Part shown: piece by piece, positions 1 through 4,707 of the stretch
Layout of the letters: every line of letters starts with the position of its first letter
Numbering within the stretch: position 1 is the stretch's first letter
From: Globobulimina sp.
Taxonomy: Eukaryota; Foraminifera; Rotaliida
Length of the DNA: 5,318 nt
Assembly: GCA_003354225.1 (NCBI GenBank)
Contig: PIVH01000632.1
Location: 1-5,318 of the forward strand
Direction of reading: 5' to 3'
Notes under the pieces: generated by a model
Databases searched by the model: none
The model's input: the letters and a program-made list of their open reading frames with translations, nothing else
What the model was told of the DNA's origin: nothing
Made by a program: the position numbers and the translations under genes

Positions 1-119
1 GCCAAATGGAAGAACAAAACAATATAATCATGTACAAACTAACAAATGTTACAAATACTTACAATGCAGTTTGTACCCCATCCACCATCAACGATGTTCC
101 AGTACAAAACTTTGATTCA
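1..119. repeat. Left copy of 119-bp terminal direct repeat
   Basis: Bases 1-119 are identical to bases 5200-5318, in the same orientation. This is what an assembler leaves at the ends of a circular contig, or of a contig covering one unit of a tandem array. The exact length of 119 is also a k-mer size used by some assemblers, so the repeat itself is probably an assembly overlap and not a biological terminal repeat. Removing one copy gives a 5199-bp unit. The repeat covers the last codons of the short-chain dehydrogenase fragment on the minus strand. Confidence 0.97.
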
Positions 120-247
120 GCACTGGCAAAAAACAAACATGCAAAAGCCACCTCCTTTGCTGTCCCAGTCCTTTTAATAATTTGTTCTTTGCATTTAATT
201 CTTTCCCATTCTTCAAAACTCCATTTATGATCTTTCTGTGAGATTTG
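59..247 (-). pseudogene. Short-chain dehydrogenase/reductase, C-terminal exon or remnant
   Basis: The minus strand is open for 62 codons between an in-frame TAA at 250-248 and a stop TAA at 61-59, and its translation is the conserved C-terminal end of a classical SDR (NAD(P)-dependent oxidoreductase, Rossmann fold). From the N-terminal side one sees FEEWERIK, then IIKRTGTAKEVAFACLFFAS, then FCTGTSLMVDG. These match the family pattern of an RxG turn, (P)EEVA helix, (L)FLAS, and TGxxLxVDGG just before the C-terminus; here the last Gly is Val (VDGV). The cofactor-binding TGxxxGxG and catalytic YxxxK parts are absent: upstream on this strand is the antisense of the hydrolase gene. The open stretch has no ATG near its beginning, and a possible splice acceptor (CTCACAG) lies near 235. 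It is therefore either a lone last exon whose other exons are not in this unit, or a captured gene fragment. It is unlikely to make a working enzyme alone. The overlapping plus-strand frame at 6-230 is a shadow. Confidence 0.75.
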
Positions 248-324
248 TTACTTTGTAAAATGATTATACCTCTGCATACTTTGATACTTTTCTGAAAACA
301 GCGCAGTACCTTCTAACTCAAACA
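248..324. promoter_or_regulatory. Short divergent spacer upstream of the hydrolase gene
   Basis: These 77 bases lie between the start of the minus-strand SDR fragment and the plus-strand hydrolase ATG. They must hold the 5' leader, and perhaps the core promoter, of the hydrolase gene. No convincing TATA box is visible. An out-of-frame ATG at 259 opens an 11-codon upstream ORF that stops at 292-294, which could reduce downstream translation if it is in the transcript. This is also the most likely place for the junction between the SDR-derived DNA and the rest of the unit. Confidence 0.3.
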
Positions 325-1473
325 ATGCTGCTTTCAATAATTGGGCTTTTATCCTGTTGTTTTATTGCCTTCCTTTGTTTTCGTTGGCATCTTCATAACA
401 GATTCGCCAGTATCCGTTCCGAACAGCGAAAGAAATTCTTGCTTCGGAAAAGAACAAATGTGGAGCATATAACAACAACCATTCACGACATAGCTTCAGA
501 AATTTGGAAAATTAGCTCCCAATCAACACCCAATTGCAACACGAATGAAACAGCAGATTGCAGCTCAAAACTTATTTACATACTGATCCCCGGCAATCCC
601 GGCATATCATCGGCATACGTTCATTGGATGCAAATTTTAGTTTCGATGTTTGTGGCACAACGAAGTAAAACTTATGATTCAATGGACGTATATATAATGA
701 GTCATGCCGGGCATTCTGGCGATCCCTGGAATTGTAATGAAAGCAAATTATTTAATTTAGACGATCAAATCCAACATAAAATACATTGCATTGAATACAT
801 AATCAGCAAAAACTACAAACATAACAATAAAAACTGTCATTATGTATTTGCTGGACATTCAATCGGAGCCTTTATTTGCTTAAAAAGTATAAAACATTTT
901 GCGTTTATTGATATTAAACAGATTCATTTGTGGACGCCAACCATCGTAAATATTGGGAAAAGCTCAAATGGACTGCGGACACAAAAACTATTCAAATATT
1001 TCTCTTTTTTGTTCCCAGTGATTCAATTTGCGAGTTCCTATATTTTACCTTTTTGGATATGTAAGTTATTGGCGCCGCCGTCTTTGTGTAATATCGAAGT
1101 GGCGATTCGAGCGATTCAATGTAAAAATTCCAAGCTCTTTCTAAATATGGTGGCAATGGCACAGCAGGAATTTATTGACGTGGTAGGTTTGGATGGAACG
1201 GAGATTGATCGCTTATTACAGCATCACAGGAAACGAATTGTGTTTTATTGGGCGGATATCGATGGATGGGCTCATAAACAGTGTCGTATTGACATAAAGG
1301 ATCTATTCAAAAAACAGCATGACGAGGAAATGAATGACATCTTTGCATTCTGGGAAGTTGACAGAAATATTAAGCATGGATTAATGGTGGATGAGTCGGC
1401 AAAAAATGTTGAAAAAAGGTTATCTCGAAAAATTTTAAATTGGGTTCATAACGAATTAACCATTGATAATTGA
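325..1473 (+). CDS. LDAH: Lipid-droplet-associated hydrolase (LDAH) family serine hydrolase
   Basis: This 382-residue alpha/beta hydrolase of the LDAH family (animal C2orf43-like) belongs to serine ester hydrolases that sit on lipid droplets or ER and have been linked to cholesterol-ester or triglyceride turnover; the true substrate is debated even in animals. Residues 84-93 (IYILIPGNPG) form the family's oxyanion-side loop. SHAGHSG is at 126-132 and the nucleophile elbow GHSIG at 177-181 gives Ser179. The acid is Asp311 or Asp313 in YWADIDGW, and His351 in IKHGLMVDES completes the triad, so the enzyme looks intact. LWTPT at 202-206 and the following Ser/Gly-rich segment with hydrophobic stretch are also family-like. 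Residues 2-19 are strongly hydrophobic, probably a signal anchor, followed by a basic stretch to about 43. This N-terminal part makes the protein longer than the roughly 325 residues of the animal enzyme. The ATG at 325 is the first in frame; an in-frame TAA lies near 255. There are no introns and the stop is TGA. Confidence 0.88.
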   Translation: MLLSIIGLLSCCFIAFLCFRWHLHNRFASIRSEQRKKFLLRKRTNVEHITTTIHDIASEIWKISSQSTPNCNTNETADCSSKLIYILIPGNPGISSAYVHWMQILVSMFVAQRSKTYDSMDVYIMSHAGHSGDPWNCNESKLFNLDDQIQHKIHCIEYIISKNYKHNNKNCHYVFAGHSIGAFICLKSIKHFAFIDIKQIHLWTPTIVNIGKSSNGLRTQKLFKYFSFLFPVIQFASSYILPFWICKLLAPPSLCNIEVAIRAIQCKNSKLFLNMVAMAQQEFIDVVGLDGTEIDRLLQHHRKRIVFYWADIDGWAHKQCRIDIKDLFKKQHDEEMNDIFAFWEVDRNIKHGLMVDESAKNVEKRLSRKILNWVHNELTIDN

Positions 1474-1500
1474 TAATTGATATGATAAGATATGATATTC
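1462..1500. repeat. Short tandem repeat at the hydrolase stop and 3' spacer
   Basis: Three 7-bp copies of attgata (1462-1482) run across the hydrolase stop codon, followed by degenerate gata/gatat units to about 1500. The last two residues before the stop (Asp-Asn) are encoded by this repeat, so slippage here could move the stop. An AATTAAA, a common polyadenylation-signal variant, follows at about 1515-1521. The whole spacer to the next ATG is only 79 bp, so the terminator of one gene and promoter of the next must be packed together, or the two share a transcript. Confidence 0.6.
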
Positions 1501-1552
1501 TTTTTAATACTCTCAAATTAAAAACTTTCCTTTGCAAAAACTGTCTTTTGTG

Positions 1553-2533
1553 ATGGGTGTTGGTTGTAGCAGCTGCGGCAAAAAAGTAAAAATTACTATT
1601 GACACAAGTGCCTATCTGGAAAACCCACGTTGGTCGGATGCGAGCACCAAGAACAAACTGGGAGGTATTCGCATGTTACACGCCGAGAATCCAGACCTAA
1701 TAAACGAGTTTGTCGATAAGGCCGGGCACACCGCCATCCACTTGGCGGTACAAAACAAGAATGGCGAGTTGTTACTCTATTTATTGGATAATGGAGTCGA
1801 TATAAATGCGAAAGGAGGCCGCCATCGCAATACAGCGTTGCATGAAGCCGTTGTAATCCAAGATATGAAAGCAATTCGCCTTTTATTTTCGTATGGCATC
1901 GATGACTCTGTGTTGAATAAACGTGGTCAGAGAGCCATTGATTTGTGTCCAGATTTATTGAAGCGGCAGTTTACGAAAGCAAAGCAACACCGACATAAAC
2001 ACAGAGAGAAACTCATTAATATGAAACATCGCAGGGAGCCGACGGATATAATTATTGCTGGAATGTCTTTGAAATCGGCCGCAAACACTCAACAAATAAA
2101 GAAATTCGTTCGTGAACAAGACGTTGCATTGATTTTTTATAAGAATAAGAAGAAAGAAATCGAGGACAGAGGGAATGTGGCGATAACCTCATTTGGTGAG
2201 AACGTCGGCTGTGAGATTGATGAAATTGCAGTCACTTTATACAAAATACCGAACTCTGCCAAAGTATGGCAAAAATGGGCGGGAAAGCCTGCGTTGACGC
2301 GGCAGACCAATATATACAAAATGTTGTATGGTTTGACAGTGCTGACATTGCGGAAAAAGAATCCGCGAGCAAAGAAACCGCCGGGTCATCCCATTAAATT
2401 ATTGACGAGTAAGCTATGCAAGAAATTGCCAAAAAGAAAAGGAAAAAAGACTTTGACAAAGAAATACTTCGTTAAAAAGTGTCATAACACTCTGTTTGCT
2501 TTGCATCAAGAAATGGTTAATGTGGGATTATAA
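1553..2533 (+). CDS. N-acylated ankyrin-repeat protein with unrecognised basic C-terminal region
   Basis: A 326-residue protein starting at the ATG at 1553. The frame is open slightly further upstream but has no earlier ATG. The start gives MGVGCSSCGKK: Gly2 with a small residue at position 6 is a canonical N-myristoylation signal, and Cys5 and Cys8 next to it are likely palmitoylation sites, so membrane attachment is expected. Residues 55-89 (DKAGHTAIHLAVQ... LLLYLLDNGVDINAKGG) and 90-125 (HRNTALHEAV... IRLLFSYGID) are two good ankyrin repeats, with the start of a third at 126-132 (QRAIDLC). These mediate protein-protein contact. Residues about 133-152 are His/Lys/Arg-rich. Residues 163-250 have alternating hydrophobic strands with no family I recognise. 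The tail from about 268 is very Lys-rich and could bind nucleic acid or acidic lipid. It follows the hydrolase by 79 bp on the same strand, has no introns and ends in TAA. Ankyrin assignment is secure; the role is unknown. Confidence 0.82.
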   Translation: MGVGCSSCGKKVKITIDTSAYLENPRWSDASTKNKLGGIRMLHAENPDLINEFVDKAGHTAIHLAVQNKNGELLLYLLDNGVDINAKGGRHRNTALHEAVVIQDMKAIRLLFSYGIDDSVLNKRGQRAIDLCPDLLKRQFTKAKQHRHKHREKLINMKHRREPTDIIIAGMSLKSAANTQQIKKFVREQDVALIFYKNKKKEIEDRGNVAITSFGENVGCEIDEIAVTLYKIPNSAKVWQKWAGKPALTRQTNIYKMLYGLTVLTLRKKNPRAKKPPGHPIKLLTSKLCKKLPKRKGKKTLTKKYFVKKCHNTLFALHQEMVNVGL

Positions 2534-2682
2534 TTTATAATCTATGTTTTTATATATATTTATATTATATATTTAGATCAATTTTTGTGTGTTCTTTTTT
2601 AATTTTAATTCTAAGAATGTTTTAAAACATTACCTTTTTGATACGTGTCCATTTTGTGATTCACCACAATTTTACAGAAATA
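2534..2682. other. AT-rich spacer after the ankyrin gene
   Basis: This spacer starts with an almost pure A/T run (2534-2577) that probably carries 3' processing signals of the ankyrin gene, though no exact AATAAA is present. It then holds T-rich tracts and a perfect 16-bp palindrome at 2616-2631. No credible coding frame covers it: the open frame through 2589-2682 begins without an ATG and has biased T-rich codons. Confidence 0.6.
2616..2631. repeat. Perfect 16-bp palindrome
   Basis: AATGTTTTAAAACATT reads the same on both strands. It sits 52 bp before the ATG at 2683, in the spacer between the ankyrin gene and the next reading frames. Such a site could bind a dimeric regulator or extrude a small cruciform. 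In a region this AT-rich a chance palindrome is possible, and no second copy was found in the window. Confidence 0.7.
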
Positions 2683-2820
2683 ATGGAACACCGTCAGAAT
2701 GTCGAGCCATTCTGGTTGAACCATATTTTTTTCAAAACTGGTGGCCCATCGGAATGTTTCTGCATCTGGTCAAGCAAATGCAAATGCACCAAATGTACCA
2801 CCACACGCAAATGCAGTTAA
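2683..2820 (+). CDS. Small Cys-rich ORF, doubtful
   Basis: From the ATG at 2683 a 45-codon frame runs to TAA at 2818-2820. Its first part (MEHRQNVEPFWLNHIFF) looks protein-like. Its second half is Cys/Lys/Thr-rich (CKCTKCTTTRKC), which resembles a metal-binding peptide. However, the same DNA read one base later gives an Asn/Ala/Pro-rich sequence that matches the style of another protein in this unit, so the Cys-rich half may be only an out-of-frame reading. Possibly only the first 19 codons are real and join the other frame through a small intron (a 34-nt GT...AG candidate at 2741-2774 keeps the frame) or a one-base assembly error in the T7 run near 2726-2732. Confidence 0.25.
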   Translation: MEHRQNVEPFWLNHIFFKTGGPSECFCIWSSKCKCTKCTTTRKCS

Positions 2821-2959
2821 TGAACCGCAAGGTGGGGTGGGGGATATTATGTTTTATACTGCTTTTGCTGTTTTGTTCACGGTCAAATTTTCTTGTGAAC
2901 TGAAGCTTAAAATCTGTCGTCAAGTGAGAACTAACAGGGATGTCGTCGTCGTCAGGTGA
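2720..2959 (+). CDS. Asn/Ala/Pro-rich frame with possible membrane helix, 5' end unresolved
   Basis: This frame is open from 2720 to the TGA at 2957-2959 but has no ATG until 2849, so its real start must lie elsewhere: upstream at 2683 in another frame, or it begins at 2849. Codons for ANANAPNVPPHANAVNEP (about 2774-2827) look like a disordered linker and share APNVP with the minus-strand protein at 4209-4643. They are followed by GDIMFYTAFAVLFTVKFSC, a hydrophobic stretch of about 15 residues that could be a short membrane helix, and then a basic tail. It overlaps the ATG at 2940 of the next gene. No family is recognised. The composition supports coding, but the gene model is not settled. 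Confidence 0.35.
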   Translation, partial: TIFFSKLVAHRNVSASGQANANAPNVPPHANAVNEPQGGVGDIMFYTAFAVLFTVKFSCELKLKICRQVRTNRDVVVVR

Positions 2960-3225
2960 AGAGGGTTTATTACTATTTTTTGGTGTTCCAAATGATGCAA
3001 ATGCTGATCAAAATCCAATAGTTAACGGAACTCAAAGTTACGAAACGCCTGAATACTCTCACCGGCCACACTAACATACGTATATAATTAACAGATGCTA
3101 ACGATACAAAAGAAGAGCCAGAAAACAAGTATAATAAAAGAGGCGAATATGTTCACTCATTTAATAATCTTATCTCAATCATTGAGTCAACAACACTTTT
3201 CCAGCAAATTAATGAATCCACGAAA
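2940..3225 (+). other. Candidate first exon (2940-2955), intron (2956-3094) and upstream part of exon 2
   Basis: The galactose-binding-like frame stays open upstream of its first ATG (3226) back to about 3088, and those codons (DTKEEPENKYNKRGEYVHSF and onward) look like real protein. They are preceded by CTAAC at 3071-3075, a branch-point-like motif, and by TTAACAG ending at 3094, a good acceptor. The donor CAG|GTGAAG at 2956 lies 16 bases after the ATG at 2940. Joining 2955 to 3095 completes a GAT codon in the right phase, giving an N-terminus of MSSSS followed by DANDTKEEP. Intron length would be 139 nt. Other GT donors in the same phase exist at 2965, 2983 and 3037. Without splicing, 2940-3074 is a 44-codon ORF that stops at TAA inside the branch-point motif. 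Confidence 0.5.
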
Positions 3226-3834
3226 ATGTATTCAACCATTATCGCACAGATGATAGTAACAGCGGATGTGATTAAAATTGATTATAAAACAATGTTATTA
3301 AATATTAGCAAAAAAGGCTGGTCAGAGGCAGATGGAACATATGGCTTAAAAAATTTATTTAGGCGCAATGATAGGTGTTATTGTTCGAGCACTGGTACTG
3401 GAAATTGTGTTGACTTATTGCTTGATTTAAAACAGGAATATACTTTAAATACATTCCATGCCTGGACCACCGGCTGGGGTTATACCTGTCCGTTAATTAA
3501 AGCATATTTATGGGTGTTTGGCTCAAAGACCGCAGTTTCTGTGGGTCATATTAAGAAATTATGTGTTGGAAAATTATATGCTAAGGAAAAATTTGAACAG
3601 TTAAAAGTTTTTGATTTTGATGTTATTGATCCCGACACAAACGAAAGGCGAAGAGACGAAATGGTTCCGGTGAGCTGTGTGGATGGATCAAACGAGGCAG
3701 AAAGCAAAGGTTGGAAATTTGAGCAAAAAATAGCATCACACATAAAAGGGAGATATATTTTAATTAAATTAATTTCCAGAGGGAATTCTAATGTTGATGC
3801 TAAATATGTTGGTATTGAAGGATATAAAATGTGA
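3226..3834 (+). CDS. Galactose-binding-like (discoidin/DOC-type) beta-sandwich protein
   Basis: 202 residues are certain from the first in-frame ATG at 3226; splicing (see 2940-3225) would add about 49 more at the N-terminus. The pattern is that of a galactose-binding-like jelly-roll domain: GWSEADGTYGLKNLF at 31-45, RCYCSS at 50-55, the LLLDL strand at 64-68, CPLIKAYLWVFGS at 88-100, GWKFEQKI at 162-169, then GRYILIKLISRGN at 175-187 and DAKYVGIEGYKM closing the domain at 191-202. The last two blocks, a long strand followed by an x-x-V-G-x-x-G-Y strand, are typical of F5/8C, DOC1 and related domains in ubiquitin ligases and adhesion proteins. There is no signal peptide or membrane segment, so it is probably cytoplasmic or nuclear; a Cys cluster (51-61) may be structural. 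A ligand cannot be named. The fold assignment comes from reading motifs and has moderate certainty. The stop is TGA, within an 18-bp near-palindrome. Confidence 0.75.
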   Translation: MYSTIIAQMIVTADVIKIDYKTMLLNISKKGWSEADGTYGLKNLFRRNDRCYCSSTGTGNCVDLLLDLKQEYTLNTFHAWTTGWGYTCPLIKAYLWVFGSKTAVSVGHIKKLCVGKLYAKEKFEQLKVFDFDVIDPDTNERRRDEMVPVSCVDGSNEAESKGWKFEQKIASHIKGRYILIKLISRGNSNVDAKYVGIEGYKM

Positions 3835-3850
3835 TTTGATCGATCGAATC
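3833..3850. repeat. 18-bp near-perfect palindrome at a stop codon
   Basis: GATTTGATCGATCGAATC starts inside the TGA stop of the galactose-binding-like gene (3832-3834). Eight of nine opposite pairs match, and the ninth is T/G. Its core is GATCGATC. It could act as a 3' processing or insulating element or a dimer binding site between the convergent transcription units. Confidence 0.6.
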
Positions 3851-4208
3851 GTGTGTTCACTGTGTTGCGTTAATTGTGTGTAAAGATACGCTGTTTTTAT
3901 TTTACAAGTTTTTGAGTGAATTAAATATAATCATCAAACTACACACTGCCAACACTTAATTTAATTCCCTTCTGGGAATGGGAAATCACGAATCACATCC
4001 AATACACAACGAAAATGGATCCGGGTCCAAACGCAAAGAAGACACTGACACACCTTAACTAAAACCCAAACAAGTTGAACAGAAAGAATCTTACTGAGAC
4101 TAAAAAATTAAACTGTTGGATGGATTGGTTATGTCGATGGTGGAACTTTCGTATATTTATATAATTAAACATAGATTCTACTAATTCTACATGGACAATA
4201 GTGCGAAA
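3835..4208. other. 374-bp gene-free stretch between convergent genes
   Basis: This is the largest stretch without a supported gene. It lies tail-to-tail between the plus gene ending at 3834 and the minus gene ending at 4209, so it holds both 3' regions. ATTAAA-type polyadenylation variants occur near 3920 (+) and near 4150-4165. A small hairpin is at 3964-3979. Composition shifts to A/C-rich on the plus strand at about 3930-4090, unlike the flanks. A 15-codon ORF from about 4016 is too short to support. On a circle this would also be an obvious place for a replication origin, but no iterons, A-rich unwinding block or nonanucleotide nick site is recognisable. Confidence 0.5.
3964..3979. repeat. 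Small stem-loop, 6-bp stem and TTCT loop
   Basis: ATTCCC (3964-3969) and GGGAAT (3974-3979) can pair around a TTCT loop. The position in the convergent spacer fits a 3'-end structure. The stem is short and the loop does not match any known rolling-circle nick site, so no function is assigned. Confidence 0.45.
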
Positions 4209-4643
4209 TTAAATACCGTACGGAATTGTATCTACGACGTTTACATTGCCTCGGATCCCTCCTCCGCCTTCTCCGCCTTCTCCACCTTCTCCACCATCAT
4301 CATGAGGTGCATTTGGATTATAAGCAAATAGCTCTGCGGCATTTACTTCTGGCACATTTGGCGCAATATATTGTGGATTAACTTGCTGATTAACTTGCTG
4401 CTCAAATACAGTGATTCTAAAAAACATACGTAATCGGATTGAAAAATCAAAAAAATCTACGGATTTCCCGCCGGTTATACTATACATTTGAAAGTGGCAA
4501 ATACCATAATTATACTTTGCGTTTAATTGCTTCATTGCATTGCCAACTCTCTGATGAATGTCTCTGTGATATGCTTCTTTTAATGTTGACAATTTACATC
4601 TTATTGCACATCCGATTGGAGCACATACACACATTAAACACAT
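4209..4643 (-). CDS. Small protein with Cys-rich N-terminus and Gly-Glu repeat tail
   Basis: From the ATG at 4643 the protein has 144 residues; the frame is open only nine bases further, beginning with a GTG, so 4643 is the better eukaryotic start. The N-terminus MCLMCVCAPIGCAIRCKL carries six Cys in 16 residues and is hydrophobic, suggesting palmitoylation or membrane insertion. Residues 20-60 (LSTLKEAYHRDIHQRVGNAMKQL and on) may be helical. Residues 83-88 contain a VNQQVN repeat encoded by a 12-bp tandem duplication. From 89 the chain becomes disordered and Asn/Pro/Ala-rich (IAPNVPEVNAAELF), then GGEGGEGGEGGGG at about 107-119. It ends DTIPYGI. A stop TAA lies in frame just upstream of the GTG, with a GTATCT donor-like site next to it, so an upstream exon is conceivable. 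It lies 64 bp after the myristoylated membrane protein on the same strand. No family is recognised. Confidence 0.6.
   Translation of the reverse strand: MCLMCVCAPIGCAIRCKLSTLKEAYHRDIHQRVGNAMKQLNAKYNYGICHFQMYSITGGKSVDFFDFSIRLRMFFRITVFEQQVNQQVNPQYIAPNVPEVNAAELFAYNPNAPHDDGGEGGEGGEGGGGIRGNVNVVDTIPYGI
4262..4295. repeat. 9-bp tandem repeat encoding Gly-Gly-Glu
   Basis: Units ctccgcctt (4262-4270, 4271-4279), ctccacctt (4280-4288) and a partial ctccacc (4289-4295). On the minus strand they encode the GGE repeats near the C-terminus of the 4209-4643 protein. Unit number is a multiple of three bases, so copy changes would keep the frame. This is a likely length-variable site. Confidence 0.9.
4376..4399. 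repeat. 12-bp tandem duplication
   Basis: Two exact adjacent copies of gattaacttgct, at 4376-4387 and 4388-4399. On the minus strand they encode the repeated Q-Q-V-N residues of the small Gly-Glu-rich protein. The duplication preserves the frame, which supports that this stretch is translated. Confidence 0.9.
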
Positions 4644-4707
4644 GAAAATCACACCAGATACCGAGATACCTTAATAAACAAACATATATATGTAATGTTT
4701 TTGTATT

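Noticed and set aside
1-119. Viral or transposon terminal direct repeat
   Set aside because: The repeat is exact, lies at the contig ends, and has an assembler k-mer length; circular or tandem overlap is the simpler explanation.
6-230. 74-codon plus-strand ORF with hydrophobic end
   Set aside because: It is antisense to the SDR motifs on the minus strand, which match a known family much better than this frame matches anything.
1596-1874. Minus-strand 92-codon ORF
   Set aside because: It lies wholly inside the ankyrin-repeat gene, whose translation is clearly a known fold; this is a shadow frame.
2137-2319. Minus-strand 60-codon ORF
   Set aside because: Shadow of the ankyrin gene's C-terminal part, with no recognisable features.
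2732-2923. Minus-strand 63-codon Cys/Ile-rich ORF
   Set aside because: Antisense of the A/C-rich low-complexity plus strand; its composition follows from that and no motif is visible.
3546-3860. Minus-strand 104-codon ORF
   Set aside because: Antisense of the galactose-binding-like domain, which has consistent family motifs.
3964-3979. Rolling-circle replication origin of CRESS-DNA type
   Set aside because: The hairpin has only a 6-bp stem, the loop lacks a nonanucleotide nick motif, and no Rep-like protein with HUH or helicase motifs is encoded.
4016-4063. 15-codon plus ORF starting MDPGPNAKK
   Set aside because: Too short to support, with no donor site or homologous context nearby.
4418-4430. 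13-nt GT...AG segment (minus strand) in the Gly-Glu-rich protein gene
   Set aside because: Too short for a spliceosomal intron, and removing it would break the frame that carries the repeats and linker.
4439-4645. Plus-strand 68-codon ORF
   Set aside because: Antisense of the minus-strand Cys-rich protein; in-frame 12-bp and 9-bp repeats in that same gene support the minus-strand reading.
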